NCBI RefSeq assembly: GCF_023218075.1
Contig: NZ_JALPTB010000007.1
Span: 1-64,000 of the forward strand
Source of the DNA: Rhodococcus sp. HM1
GTDB lineage: Bacteria; Actinomycetota; Actinomycetes; Mycobacteriales; Mycobacteriaceae
DNA length: 64,000 nt
Direction of reading: 5' to 3'
Position 1 is the stretch's first letter. Each line of letters begins with the position of its first letter. Of the stretch, positions 1 through 9,288 are shown one piece after another. A program made the position numbers and the translations under genes. The notes under the pieces were generated by a model. It was not told where the DNA came from and ran no database searches. It worked only from the letters and a program-made list of their open reading frames with translations.

Positions 1-680
1 CCCCTGGTGTCGACGGAGTCGACGGTGCCGGAGTCGACGGTGGACGAGCCTGCCGCCTCCGATACGACGTCGCTCCCGGCCGCCGGGCCGGGTGACGTCT
101 CGACGTCGGGTCCCTGCTCGTCCCCGGACGCCGACTCGTTGTCGGACACCGGCTCGTTGTCGGACACCGGCTTGTCGTCGGACATCGGCTTGTCGTCGGA
201 TACGGCGTCGACGATCGTGCCCGCCCATCCGCCGACGGCGTCCCAGTCCCGGAAGTCGCCGACCCTGCCGCCGGACATCCGCACGTGCATCCGTTCGCCG
301 ACGCTCAGCCCCTCGGGGTCGAGTTTCCCGGCGAACATGCGATGTTCGCGTGCACCCGTGCGGTGACGGACGGTGAACACGTCGTACGGGCTGTTGACCG
401 GCCGGTCCTGATCCGCGATCGGTCCGGACGAGAAGAGGAACACCGCCCGCCGACGTAGCTCTTCGGCGTGCGCGTCGACGAAGTCCTTGGCCGGGCGCAG
501 CCAGCGCCCGCGGTAGACGGCGCTACCGATCACCACCGCGTCGTAACCCGAGATGTCGCGCACGTCGTGTGGTTCGACGACATCGACCAGCGCACCGCGG
601 TCGCGCAGGGCCGCTCCGAGTGCTGTGGCTATCTCCGCGGTCGAACCGTGTCTGCTCGCCGCCGACACCAGAATTCTCAT
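1..680 (-). CDS. Flavodoxin-domain protein, 3' end beyond the window
   Basis: The N-terminal 160 residues or so look like a flavodoxin fold. The protein opens MRILVSAASRHGSTAEIA, a phosphate-binding loop for FMN, and has a later VIGSAVYRGRW strand-loop. This is the style of the HemG-like / Flavodoxin_5 family, so an FMN-dependent electron-transfer or oxidase role is inferred. The ATG at 680 follows GGAGG (complement of 686-690). After the fold comes an acidic low-complexity tail with six-residue repeats (VSDNEP, MSDDKP types) that runs off the left edge, so the stop codon is not seen. The gene is divergent from the CYTH/CHAD gene. Substrate unknown. Confidence 0.8.
   Translation of the reverse strand, partial: MRILVSAASRHGSTAEIATALGAALRDRGALVDVVEPHDVRDISGYDAVVIGSAVYRGRWLRPAKDFVDAHAEELRRRAVFLFSSGPIADQDRPVNSPYDVFTVRHRTGAREHRMFAGKLDPEGLSVGERMHVRMSGGRVGDFRDWDAVGGWAGTIVDAVSDDKPMSDDKPVSDNEPVSDNESASGDEQGPDVETSPGPAAGSDVVSEAAGSSTVDSGTVDSVDTR
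136..207. repeat. Four degenerate 18-bp tandem repeats in a coding tail
   Basis: Four units at 136-153, 154-171, 172-189 and 190-207 share the pattern TCGTTGTCGGACACCGGC. The first two are identical and the last two diverge. Read on the minus strand they give six-residue acidic repeats in the tail of the flavodoxin-like protein. Confidence 0.85.
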
Positions 681-876
681 CCAAGCCTCCAGAGCACCCG
701 CGTCCTTCCATGATCACCATGCCATCTCATCGCAAAACAGGGTCCAAAGTCTCTACACAACGGGCCTGCGACACGAAATAGGCGTTCCGTTCGGGACATT
801 CCCCACATACGGTGGCAATGTGGGCGGCAGAGCTGCCGATCCCGGCAGCGAAGCCCGCAGCGAATGGGAGGACCGG

Positions 877-2412
877 GTGGCGACCACGAACCCGTCTGGG
901 ATCGAGTCGGTGGAGGAAACCGAACGCAAGTACACCGCCGACACGGATCTGACTCTTCCCGACCTGTCCGGATTGCCGGGCGTCGAGACTCTCACCGACG
1001 AACGCATCGAGCTGGCCGCGCAGTACTACGACACCCGGGATCTGCGGCTGCTCCGCGCCGGGATCACCCTGCGCCGGCGCGAGGGCGGCGACGACGCCGG
1101 CTGGCATCTGAAACTGCCCTCGGGCCTCGACACCCGAACCGAACTGCGTTTCCCGCTCGGCGACGACACCGGCACACCACCGGCGGAACTGCTCGGCCTG
1201 CTGCGCGGCGTGCGGCGCGATCGACCCGTCGAACTCGCCGCCCTGCTCACCACCTCCCGCCGGCGCATCCGCGCGATGGGACCCGGCGAGACGGTGCTCG
1301 CCGAGATCGTCGTCGACGATGTCGTCGCGGTCCGCGGAGCCGACGACGCGCAGGTGCAGTGGCGCGAGATCGAGGTCGAACTCGGCCGCAACGGCGCCGC
1401 GCAAGGCGGTGCGAGCCTGCTCGACGCCGTCGACGACCGGCTCACCGCGGAGGGCATCGAGCGCTCGCCGAGCCCGTCCAAACTGCACCGGGTTCTCGGC
1501 GATCTGATTCCCGACGAACCGAAGGTGGGTGGCCCGGCCGGGTACCTGCGCGACTACCTGGCCACCGAATTGCGCGAACTCGAGCTCACCGACATCGCGG
1601 TGCGGCGCGCGGCCCCCGACTCGGTGCACAGCATGCGCAAGGCCGCACGCCGTGCGCGCAGCGCCCTGCAGACCTACGCCGGCGATCTCGGCCTCGACGA
1701 GTCGGTGGTCGACGAACTGCGGTGGCTCGGCCGCCGCCTCAGCCCGTCCCGTGACCTCGAGGTGCAGTGGGAGCGGCTGCTCGACCGGGTAGCCGAGATC
1801 CCGGTGGAATCGCACCGGGAACCCGCCAAGGCCCGCATCGACGAGTACTTCTCCAGGCAGTCGGAGATCGCGGGAATCGAAGCGGTCGCGGCCCTCGATT
1901 CCGATCGCTACCTGCAGATGCTGCTCGCCCTCGACGCCCTGATCGAGGGATTGGCCACCGCACCGCAGACGTCCCGCAAGGTCCGCAAGGCCAAGGCCGG
2001 TGATCTGACCGGCTCGCTGGAACAGCTCGCGCAGAAGGTCTCGAAGCGGGTCCGTGCCGTCGGTCGTGCCGACACACCCGAGGAGCGCGACGCCCGGATG
2101 CACCGGGCGCGCAAGGGCGCCAAACGGATGCGCTACGCGATCGAGGTGATCCGCCCGCTGCATCCCAAACGTGCGGGCAAGGCACTCGATCACTTCGACG
2201 CGTTCCAGGACCTCCTCGGCGAATTCCAGGATTCGGTGGTCGCGCGCGAACACCTGCTCGACATCGTGTCCGAGCAGGGACACGCCGCCGAGTCCAGCTT
2301 CGGCCTCGGCATCGCGTACCACCGTGAGGCTCTGCTGGGCGAAGCCCAGGCGGTGCACCTCGACGACGCGTGGAAGGAAGCACTGCGCGCGGCGAAGCCG
2401 TTGTGGAAGTGA
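877..2412 (+). CDS. CYTH and CHAD domain protein
   Basis: About 511 residues. The N-terminal part is a CYTH (triphosphate tunnel metalloenzyme) domain with the ExExK signature (ETERK, residues 14-18). The C-terminal half, from about residue 215, is a CHAD domain rich in His, Lys and Arg, with helices such as [14 protein letters not shown] and [21 protein letters not shown] domains bind or hydrolyse triphosphates; CHAD domains bind polyphosphate. The pair suggests work on inorganic polyphosphate, which is inferred. I chose GTG 877 because GGGAGG lies just upstream at 866-871; the open frame extends further 5' without a plausible start. The zinc alcohol dehydrogenase follows 16 bases later. Confidence 0.85.
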   Translation: MATTNPSGIESVEETERKYTADTDLTLPDLSGLPGVETLTDERIELAAQYYDTRDLRLLRAGITLRRREGGDDAGWHLKLPSGLDTRTELRFPLGDDTGTPPAELLGLLRGVRRDRPVELAALLTTSRRRIRAMGPGETVLAEIVVDDVVAVRGADDAQVQWREIEVELGRNGAAQGGASLLDAVDDRLTAEGIERSPSPSKLHRVLGDLIPDEPKVGGPAGYLRDYLATELRELELTDIAVRRAAPDSVHSMRKAARRARSALQTYAGDLGLDESVVDELRWLGRRLSPSRDLEVQWERLLDRVAEIPVESHREPAKARIDEYFSRQSEIAGIEAVAALDSDRYLQMLLALDALIEGLATAPQTSRKVRKAKAGDLTGSLEQLAQKVSKRVRAVGRADTPEERDARMHRARKGAKRMRYAIEVIRPLHPKRAGKALDHFDAFQDLLGEFQDSVVAREHLLDIVSEQGHAAESSFGLGIAYHREALLGEAQAVHLDDAWKEALRAAKPLWK

Positions 2413-2428
2413 ACCATCCGGGAGGGAC

Positions 2429-3439
2429 ATGAACACCGGACAGACGATGCGGGCGTGGCGGGTACAGACACCGGGACCCATCGCCAGGGGTCCCCTGCGC
2501 GCGGTGCGCGAACCGGTACCCGAACCGGGCGACGGCGAACTGCTCGTGCGGGTACTCGCGTGCGGCGTGTGCCGCACCGATCTGCACGTCGCCGAGGGGG
2601 ATCTGCCGGTGCACCGGCAGCATGTGGTGCCCGGGCACGAAGTGGTCGCCGAGGTGATCGGCGGTGACCTCGGGACACATGCGATCGGTGACCGGGTGGG
2701 GATTCCGTGGCTGCGCAGCACGTGCGGACGATGCCGATACTGCCTGCGCGGCGACGAGAACCTGTGCCCGCAGTCCACCTACACCGGCTGGGACGCCGAC
2801 GGTGGTTACGCCGAATTCGCAACCGTTCCAGCAAATTTCGCTTTACCGCTTCCGTCCGGGTACGACCCGCAGACGCTGGCACCGCTGCTGTGCGCGGGCA
2901 TCATCGGCTATCGCGCTCTGTTGCGCGCGCAGGTTCCGCCCGGCGGCACGCTCGGCCTCTACGGCTTCGGCGGGAGCGCACACCTGACGGCTCAGGTCGC
3001 GCTCGCACAAGGAATTCGGGTGCACGTGATGACCCGCGGCGACGACGCCCAGCGGCTGGCACTCGACCTCGGCGCATCCTCCGCGCAGGGCGCCTACGAC
3101 ACGCCTCCGGAACCGCTCGACTCGGCGATCCTGTTCGCCCCGGCCGGGGAACTGGTGCCGACCGCCCTCGAAGCCCTCGACGCCGGTGGAACACTCGCCC
3201 TCGCCGGCATCCACCTCACCGACGTTCCCACCCTGAACTATCAGCGACACCTGTTCCGGGAGAGAACGGTTCGCAGCGTCACCGCCAACACACGCCGTGA
3301 CGCACACGAATTCCTCACGTTCGCGGGCGAACACCGGTTGCACGTCACGACGACGCCGTACCCGCTGGACGGGGCCGACCGGGCACTCGAAGACCTGTCC
3401 GAGGGCCGATTCGCGGGGGCGGCGGTGCTCGTGCTGTAG
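2429..3439 (+). CDS. Zinc-dependent alcohol dehydrogenase (AdhA-like)
   Basis: 336-residue medium-chain dehydrogenase. CGVCRTDLH (residues 45-53) supplies the catalytic-zinc Cys48, and PGHEVVAEV the conserved His-Glu. [15 protein letters not shown] (about 99-113) is the four-cysteine structural zinc lobe. YGFGGSAH is an atypical nucleotide-binding turn, as in the AdhA subgroup. It probably oxidises alcohols or reduces aldehydes with NAD(P). ATG 2429 follows GGGAGGG. It lies immediately after the CYTH/CHAD gene and just before a universal stress protein, so it may belong to a stress-response transcript. Substrate unknown. Confidence 0.85.
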   Translation: MNTGQTMRAWRVQTPGPIARGPLRAVREPVPEPGDGELLVRVLACGVCRTDLHVAEGDLPVHRQHVVPGHEVVAEVIGGDLGTHAIGDRVGIPWLRSTCGRCRYCLRGDENLCPQSTYTGWDADGGYAEFATVPANFALPLPSGYDPQTLAPLLCAGIIGYRALLRAQVPPGGTLGLYGFGGSAHLTAQVALAQGIRVHVMTRGDDAQRLALDLGASSAQGAYDTPPEPLDSAILFAPAGELVPTALEALDAGGTLALAGIHLTDVPTLNYQRHLFRERTVRSVTANTRRDAHEFLTFAGEHRLHVTTTPYPLDGADRALEDLSEGRFAGAAVLVL

Positions 3440-3521
3440 ACCACAGCACGACGCCACCCTCACCTGCCGCGCCAGCGGATAGTCTCGACCTGCAGTCCCT
3501 CACGAGAATGGAGGCTCAACG

Positions 3522-4412
3522 ATGAGCACGCACGTGACCAAGGCCGTCGTCGCGGGTCTGGACGGATCCGACACCGCCACTGCCGCTGCCCGATGGGCCG
3601 CAGCCCTCGCCGCCCGGCTGGAACTTCCGCTGCGTCTCGTCCACGCGCTCCCCAGCGAGGGCATCTTCTACAGCGAGTCCGCGGTGCTCATCCAGTCCCA
3701 GATGTACGAGCAGCTCAAGGCCGACGGCGAGAAACTGCTCGCCGACGTCAGCGACCTGATCCGCGCCGAACAGCCCGGCCTCACCGTCGAGAGCTACATC
3801 GGCCCCGGCCCCGCCACCAACGCATTGCTCGAGGCAGCCGACGACGCCCGCGTCGTCGTGGTCGGCGCGACCGGCGCGGGAGCCATCGAGAACTTCCTGC
3901 TCGGCTCCACCGTGCTGCGCGTCGCCAACAACGCACCGTGCCCGGTCGTGGTGTGGCGCGGCGACACCGAGAATCCGCTGCCGAACGACAAGCCGATCGT
4001 CGTCGGTGTCGACGGCAGCGAACTGTCCAGAGCCGCAGTGTCGTACGCCTTCACGCTGGCGGACACCCTCGGCGTTCCGCTCGTCGCGGCGCACTCGTGG
4101 ATCGGCGACGCGGCGCTCGGCACCGGCGCGACCGCCACGCTCGTGGACTGGGACGCGGTCCAGGAAGCGGAAACCGCGGTGTTCGCGGAAGCGCTCGCCG
4201 GTAAGCACGACGAGTACCCCGATGTCGAGGTGCGTCGCGTCGTCGAACGCGGACCGGCCGCGAAGGTTCTGCTGGGCCAACTCGACGACGCACAGCTCGT
4301 CGTCGTCGGCAGCCACGGCCGCGGACAGATCGCCGCAGCCCTGCTCGGCTCGACCAGCCAGAACCTGGTGCACAAGGCACCCTGCCCGGTCCTGATCGCC
4401 CGCACCAAGTAA
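3522..4412 (+). CDS. Universal stress protein, two tandem UspA domains
   Basis: 296 residues made of two UspA repeats of about 145 residues. Each ends with a nucleotide-binding G-x2-G-x9-G(S/T) type motif: VVGATGAGAIENFLLGSTVLR in the first copy, cited as a landmark, and VVGSHGRGQIAAALLGST in the second. This double architecture matches the ATP-binding mycobacterial stress proteins of the Rv2623/Rv1996 type. ATG 3522 is preceded by GGAGG. The neighbours are a zinc dehydrogenase, a VIT-type membrane protein and an Rv2004c-like phosphotransferase, which suggests a stress or dormancy neighbourhood. I found no complete DosR box in front of it. Confidence 0.93.
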   Translation: MSTHVTKAVVAGLDGSDTATAAARWAAALAARLELPLRLVHALPSEGIFYSESAVLIQSQMYEQLKADGEKLLADVSDLIRAEQPGLTVESYIGPGPATNALLEAADDARVVVVGATGAGAIENFLLGSTVLRVANNAPCPVVVWRGDTENPLPNDKPIVVGVDGSELSRAAVSYAFTLADTLGVPLVAAHSWIGDAALGTGATATLVDWDAVQEAETAVFAEALAGKHDEYPDVEVRRVVERGPAAKVLLGQLDDAQLVVVGSHGRGQIAAALLGSTSQNLVHKAPCPVLIARTK

Positions 4413-4422
4413 CGCCCGCGGC

Positions 4423-4451
4423 CGCGGCACCGTCTCCTTCGGTACCGCGGC
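4423..4451. terminator. Stem-loop between convergent genes
   Basis: CCGCGGCACCG (4423-4433) pairs with CGGTACCGCGG (4441-4451), one mismatch, 7-base loop. There is no U-run. It lies between the convergent stress-protein and VIT genes. Confidence 0.4.
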
Positions 4452-4468
4452 GGGCGGCGAAACCTTCG

Positions 4469-5194
4469 TCAGCCCGCCGTGGTGCCGAACAGGTAGCCGA
4501 CCGCGAACGTCACGGCCATCGCGATCGCACCGCCGATCACGACCCGCACCACCGCCCGCCCTCGCCGGGCACCACCGAGGTACGCACTGACGGTCCCGGT
4601 GAGTGCCAGCGCCACGAGCACCGACACGAACGTGATCGGGATGCGCAGATGCTCCGGCGGCAGCACCACCACCAGTAGCGGCACGAGCGCGCCGACGATG
4701 AACGACACCGCCGACGACAGCGCCGCCACCCAGGGATTCGCCAGCTCGTCCGGGTGGATGCCCAATTCGACCTCCGCGTGCGCGGCCAGCGCGTTGCGTT
4801 CGGTCAGTTCCTTCGCCGCCGCGCGCGCGGTGTCCGGTTCGAGGCCCTTGGCCTGCAGCAGCCCGGTCAGCTCCTCGAGTTCCGCCTCCGGCATCTGCTC
4901 GAGCTCTCGTCGTTCGAGGCGCAGCAGGGCCCGCTCGGTGTCGCGTTGCGCACTGACCGAGACGTATTCGCCGAGCGCCATCGATACGGCACCCGCCGAC
5001 AGACCCGCGAAACCCGCGGTGAGGATCGCCGACACCTCGGTGGTCGCGGCCGCGACGCCCACGACGAGACCGGCCGTGGAGACGATACCGTCGTTGGCCC
5101 CCATGACACCCGCGCGCAGCCAGTTCAGCTTCGCCGCGGTACCGGTTCCGTGAGGTTCGCGGATGGGGCGGTGAGTGGATTCACGAGTCGACAC
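4469..5194 (-). CDS. VIT1/CCC1-family membrane protein
   Basis: 241 residues. The early segment NWLRAGVMGANDGIVSTAGLVVGV is the hallmark first helix of the VIT1/CCC1 (Nodulin-21-like) family of iron and manganese transporters. Next come a helix ending in the MALGEYVSV turn, a charged cytoplasmic segment rich in Glu (RRELEQMPEAELEELTGLL region) and three C-terminal hydrophobic helices. Likely role: export or sequestration of Fe2+ or Mn2+ across the membrane, by family. The start is GTG at 5194. It converges with the stress-protein gene and lies about 60 bases downstream of the phosphotransferase gene on the same strand. Confidence 0.85.
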   Translation of the reverse strand: MSTRESTHRPIREPHGTGTAAKLNWLRAGVMGANDGIVSTAGLVVGVAAATTEVSAILTAGFAGLSAGAVSMALGEYVSVSAQRDTERALLRLERRELEQMPEAELEELTGLLQAKGLEPDTARAAAKELTERNALAAHAEVELGIHPDELANPWVAALSSAVSFIVGALVPLLVVVLPPEHLRIPITFVSVLVALALTGTVSAYLGGARRGRAVVRVVIGGAIAMAVTFAVGYLFGTTAG

Positions 5195-5256
5195 TTCGTC
5201 AGGCTAGAACCATGCGACACAACGCGGTAGCAATGCGAGGCTGTCCTCACCTCGCG

Positions 5257-6726
5257 TCACCAGGGGCCCGGACCGACCATACGCTCGAGGCGTTCGGTGT
5301 CGGGCAGCGTGCCGTCGGTCGTGTCGATCACCTGCGCGGACGGCCACTCCTCGCGGCGATGCAGCTGCTCGTCGAGAACCGCCGGTGTCGCATCGGAAGC
5401 GTCACCGCCCTGCTCACGTCGGGAAATGATGCGGCGCAACAGAACTGCCGGGTCTGCGCAGCATTCGATCTCGATCACGTCGGCGCTCGCCTCGTCCGCG
5501 AGCCGCCGTGCTTCGCCGCGCCGCGACTCGACGAGCCAGGTCGCGTCGAGCACCACGGACGTGCCGAGCGACAGCGCGATCCGCGCGCGGCGCAGCATTT
5601 CGGCGTATGTCGCGTCGGTGTGTTCGCGCGTGTACAACCCGGAATCGACGTCGGTGGTCGCGTCGGTGGCCGGATCGAGACCCGCGAGTTCCTTGCGGAT
5701 CACATCGCTGCGCAGCACCACCGCGTCGAGATGCGTCCCGATCAGCCGCGACACGGTGGTCTTGCCGGTCGCGGACAGGCCGCCGACGAGAACGAGCCGG
5801 ACCCGGGCACGGTCGAGATTGCGGGCCACCTGGTCGAGCAGCCCGAGCGACACCTCCCGGGACGCCGCGTCTCCCTGATCGTGACGCAGCGCGGTGACCT
5901 TGGCCCGCACCAGCGCCCGGTAGGCGATGTAGTGGTGCATCAGCGAGGCGGGGCACGCGTCCCCGGAGAACTCCGCGTACGCGCTCAGCAGCCGGTGTGC
6001 GGCCTCGCGAGCGCCGAGCCGTTCGAGGTCCATCGCGAGGAACGCGATGTCGAGTGCACCGTCGCCGTAACGCAGTTCGTCGTCGAATTCGAGGCAGTCG
6101 ATGATCCGCGGACCGTCGTCGAGGCAGAAGATGTCGTCGGCGAGCATGTCCCCGTGCCCGTCCACGGCACGGCCGTCGGCGATGCGCGCCGCGAACAGCG
6201 GCGCCCGCCCCTCCAGGTAACGGTTCGCGGACGTACGGATCCGCGCGAGCAGCCCGGCGGCGTCGATCCCGACCGGAAGCCGCTCGAGATGGTCGAGGCT
6301 CTGGCGCCACAGGTCCGTCAGGAAATCCACGCTCGCGCACCGGTCGATGGCCGGATCCCGCGGCGACGCGGCATGCAGCCCGGCGACCTGCCGGGCCACC
6401 TGTTCGACGACCGTGTCGATGTTCTCCCCGCGGGCGACGAGCGCGGCCAGCCGACGCTCGTCCGGCAGTCTCCGCATCTCGACGAGATGCTCGCAGACCT
6501 GCCCGTCGGGGCCGTGGACGTCGGCGACCCCCAGATACACGTCGGGCGCCAGCCGCCGGTTCAGATCGACCTCGCGGTGGCACACGCTCTCGCGCGCCGC
6601 GCGGGTGCGGTTGTCGAGGAAACCGAGGTCGAGCGGCTTCTTCATCTTGTGCACCCGATCACCGACGAAGAACACCACCGACGTGTGGGTCTCCCGGATC
6701 TGCGCGTACGGGCCGGTCTCGGACAC
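5257..6726 (-). CDS. Bifunctional phosphotransferase / P-loop ATPase (Rv2004c-like)
   Basis: 489 residues in two modules. The first 310 or so resemble an aminoglycoside-phosphotransferase fold, with the catalytic segment VDGHGDMLADDIFC and IIDCLEFDDELRYGD providing the acidic residues. The second is a zeta-toxin/AAA-like kinase domain with Walker A LVGGLSATGKTT (about residue 322). The architecture matches M. tuberculosis Rv2004c. Substrate unknown. The start is GTG 6726, preceded by GGAGGGA. It is on the same strand as the VIT protein and may share its transcript. Confidence 0.82.
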   Translation of the reverse strand: MSETGPYAQIRETHTSVVFFVGDRVHKMKKPLDLGFLDNRTRAARESVCHREVDLNRRLAPDVYLGVADVHGPDGQVCEHLVEMRRLPDERRLAALVARGENIDTVVEQVARQVAGLHAASPRDPAIDRCASVDFLTDLWRQSLDHLERLPVGIDAAGLLARIRTSANRYLEGRAPLFAARIADGRAVDGHGDMLADDIFCLDDGPRIIDCLEFDDELRYGDGALDIAFLAMDLERLGAREAAHRLLSAYAEFSGDACPASLMHHYIAYRALVRAKVTALRHDQGDAASREVSLGLLDQVARNLDRARVRLVLVGGLSATGKTTVSRLIGTHLDAVVLRSDVIRKELAGLDPATDATTDVDSGLYTREHTDATYAEMLRRARIALSLGTSVVLDATWLVESRRGEARRLADEASADVIEIECCADPAVLLRRIISRREQGGDASDATPAVLDEQLHRREEWPSAQVIDTTDGTLPDTERLERMVGPGPW

Positions 6727-6909
6727 CGTCTTCCCTCCGTTCCCGACGGGCCACCTCCGCTGTGGAAGCGCGTCGTGATCAACCTTGCCTCAGCGTGCAC
6801 CCGTTCGCCCGGCGACGCCAGAGCAGCGGCTCCGTCGTGTCGTTGTACCGAGCAGAGCCCTGTTCACGCGGTAGTTTGCTGTGTGGGGCGGTACCGCAGA
6901 CGGGGAGGC

Positions 6910-9288
6910 ATGAGCGTGAACGAGCAGCGCGGCTCGGGGACATCGGGTGCGGGGGCATCAGAAACATCGAGCGGACCGACCGTGGTGGTCGCCGCGGCCA
7001 CCACGTCGATCGAACGGGATCTGATCACCCGCTGGATACGTTCGGGTGGTCTTCCCGCCGAATACTCGGCGGACCCCACCCCCGCGGTTGTCGACCTCGA
7101 CTCCCGGATCCTGACCACCGAACTGGTGCCGCGCACCGACGATCCGCTCATCGTGCCGGTGAAGGTGGTGTGGTTGCCTTCCGCCCGCGACGGTGCCCGC
7201 CGGGTGCGGTTCTCCGACATTCTGGCGCTGACCAATCCACGCAACCCGAACCGATTGATCCAGCAGTGGCTCGTCGGCCGGTCCCCGGACCGGCACCGCA
7301 TCGTCGTGGCCGAACCGGCACGGCTGAGCGACCTGCGTTCGTCGCTGCACGCGGACGTCGGTGATCCGGCACCGGACTCGCTGGCCCGATACATCGTCCG
7401 GCGCGCGGTGGTCGCGCTCGAACGCGCCGAGCGGGCCGTCATCGGCGACCGCTACAAGGTGCCGCGGCTCGTGGCCGAGCAGATCATGGATTCCAGGTCG
7501 TTCCGCCGCAGGCTCGACGCGATCGCCGACGAGCACAACCTCCCCCGGGAGGAGGTCGACACGCGCGCCCGTGCCGTCCTCGGCGAACTCGTCGCCGTGC
7601 AGTCCCGCCTGGTCACGGACCTGTTCACGCAGGCGATGCGCCCCCTGCACTCGTCGGCGTGGAGTGTGCGGGCGGACGAGTCGGGACTGAGGGCACTGCG
7701 TGAACTCAACCGGCGGCGGCCGCTGGTGTTCCTGCCGTCGCACCGCTCGTACGCCGATGCGTTCGTGCTCGGGGACATCCTCGCCAACAACGAGTTCCCC
7801 CGGAATCACCTCATGGGCGGGGCGAATCTGACGTTCTGGCCCATCGGCCCGATCGCGCGTCGCACCGGCACCGTGTTCATCCGCCGCAGCTTCGGTGACG
7901 ACGCCGTCTACAAGGCGGCACTCGAGGAGTACTTCGCGTATCTGCTGACGAAACGCTTCAACCTGGAGTGGTACTTCGAGGGCGGACGCACCCGCACGGG
8001 CAAACTGCGTGCGCCCAGGTACGGGCTCCTCAACTACGTGGCCAACGCGATCCGGACCGGCCGCGTCGAGGACGCGGCGCTGGTGCCGGTGTCGATCACC
8101 TACGAGGGACTCGCCGAGGTGGCCGCCGTCGCCGCCGAGCAGACCGGTGCGACGAAGAAGCCGGAGGGCCTGACCTGGCTGGCCCGGTACGCACGCAGCC
8201 AGCGGCGCAGCGCCGGCAACGTGTACGTCCGGTTCGGGGCGCCCCTGTCGATGCGCGAACTCCTGACCTCCGGGGGCGACCCCGCGCTGTCCGAGCCCGC
8301 CCGGGACGAGACCGAGCATCTGGATCGGACCCGGAAGGCACTGCAGAAGGTCGCGTTCGAGGTCGCGGTCGGCATCAACTGTGCCACCCCGATCACGGTG
8401 AACTGCCTGGTGACCTTCGCGCTGCTGGGGGTGCGCGACCGCGCGCTCACGCTCGAAGAGGTGCGGGCGGTGATCGCCCCGGTACGCCGGTACATCGAGG
8501 CCCGTGACGTGCCGCAGGGTGAACTGTCCGTCCTGGACGTCGAGGGCGGGCTCGCGAGGGTGCTCGACTCGCTCACCGACGCGGGGGTGGTCACCACCTA
8601 TGCCGGCGGCGAGGAACCGATCTATTCGATCCAGCCCGGCCAGCACCTGGTCGCCGCGTTCTACCGCAACAGCGGCGTGCACTGGTTCGTCAACCGATCG
8701 ATCCTCGAGCTGGCAATCCTCTACGCGCACCAGCATCCGGGTGAGAACCCCGTCACGTCCGCCTGGGAAGAAGCGAAGAAGCTGCGCGATCTGCTCAAGT
8801 TCGAGTTCTTCTTCCCGGATCGCGACACCTTCGAAGCCCAGATGCGCGACGAACTGGCGCTGCTGGTCGCCGACTGGAGCGACGAGCTGCCCGGATCCCC
8901 GCAGGACGCGCTCAACGCGCTCATCGAGACCGGGTTCTTCATGGTGCACCGCACGCTGCGGTCGTTCTTCGACGCCCAGCTCGTGGTCGCCGAACGGCTG
9001 GTGCCGCGCGACCCGACGCTGAAGCTGGACCGCAAGGCGTTCCTCGACGAGTGCGTGGCGGTGGGTACCCAGATGCTGCTCCAGGGCCGGTTGTACGGAC
9101 CGGAATCGGTATCGTCGGAGTTGTTCGCGACCGCGCTGCAACTGGCGGGAAATCGTGGTCTGCTCGAGATCGGCGGCGAGGAGATCCGCGAGCGGCGCCG
9201 CGCGTTCGCCGAGGATCTTCTCGCGGTCGGTGAGCGAGTCCAGCTCGCGGAGTCCCTCGACGTGTCGAACAGGAAGGCGGATCGGTGA
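6910..9288 (+). CDS. plsB: Glycerol-3-phosphate 1-O-acyltransferase
   Basis: 792 residues, the size of PlsB and mycobacterial PlsB2. It acylates sn-glycerol 3-phosphate at position 1, the first step of phospholipid and triacylglycerol synthesis, at the inner membrane. The catalytic HX4D motif is HRSYAD (His278-Asp283). Then come the GGANLTFWPIGP block, FIRRSF and the glycerol-phosphate-binding FEGGRTRTGKLRAPRYG. ATG 6910 follows GGGGAGG; the frame is open well upstream, but that part has no PlsB similarity and lies over the opposite-strand kinase gene. It overlaps the next gene by four bases (GTGA), so the two are translationally coupled. Confidence 0.95.
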   Translation: MSVNEQRGSGTSGAGASETSSGPTVVVAAATTSIERDLITRWIRSGGLPAEYSADPTPAVVDLDSRILTTELVPRTDDPLIVPVKVVWLPSARDGARRVRFSDILALTNPRNPNRLIQQWLVGRSPDRHRIVVAEPARLSDLRSSLHADVGDPAPDSLARYIVRRAVVALERAERAVIGDRYKVPRLVAEQIMDSRSFRRRLDAIADEHNLPREEVDTRARAVLGELVAVQSRLVTDLFTQAMRPLHSSAWSVRADESGLRALRELNRRRPLVFLPSHRSYADAFVLGDILANNEFPRNHLMGGANLTFWPIGPIARRTGTVFIRRSFGDDAVYKAALEEYFAYLLTKRFNLEWYFEGGRTRTGKLRAPRYGLLNYVANAIRTGRVEDAALVPVSITYEGLAEVAAVAAEQTGATKKPEGLTWLARYARSQRRSAGNVYVRFGAPLSMRELLTSGGDPALSEPARDETEHLDRTRKALQKVAFEVAVGINCATPITVNCLVTFALLGVRDRALTLEEVRAVIAPVRRYIEARDVPQGELSVLDVEGGLARVLDSLTDAGVVTTYAGGEEPIYSIQPGQHLVAAFYRNSGVHWFVNRSILELAILYAHQHPGENPVTSAWEEAKKLRDLLKFEFFFPDRDTFEAQMRDELALLVADWSDELPGSPQDALNALIETGFFMVHRTLRSFFDAQLVVAERLVPRDPTLKLDRKAFLDECVAVGTQMLLQGRLYGPESVSSELFATALQLAGNRGLLEIGGEEIRERRRAFAEDLLAVGERVQLAESLDVSNRKADR

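Noticed and set aside
790-807. TTCGGGAC and following bases resembling a DosR half box
   Set aside because: Only the left half matches; the right half diverges, so it is weaker than expected by chance in this GC-rich sequence.
727-2778. 683-residue minus-strand ORF opposite the CYTH/CHAD and dehydrogenase genes
   Set aside because: It is a shadow frame of GC-rich coding DNA, with no domain and Arg/Gly-biased content.
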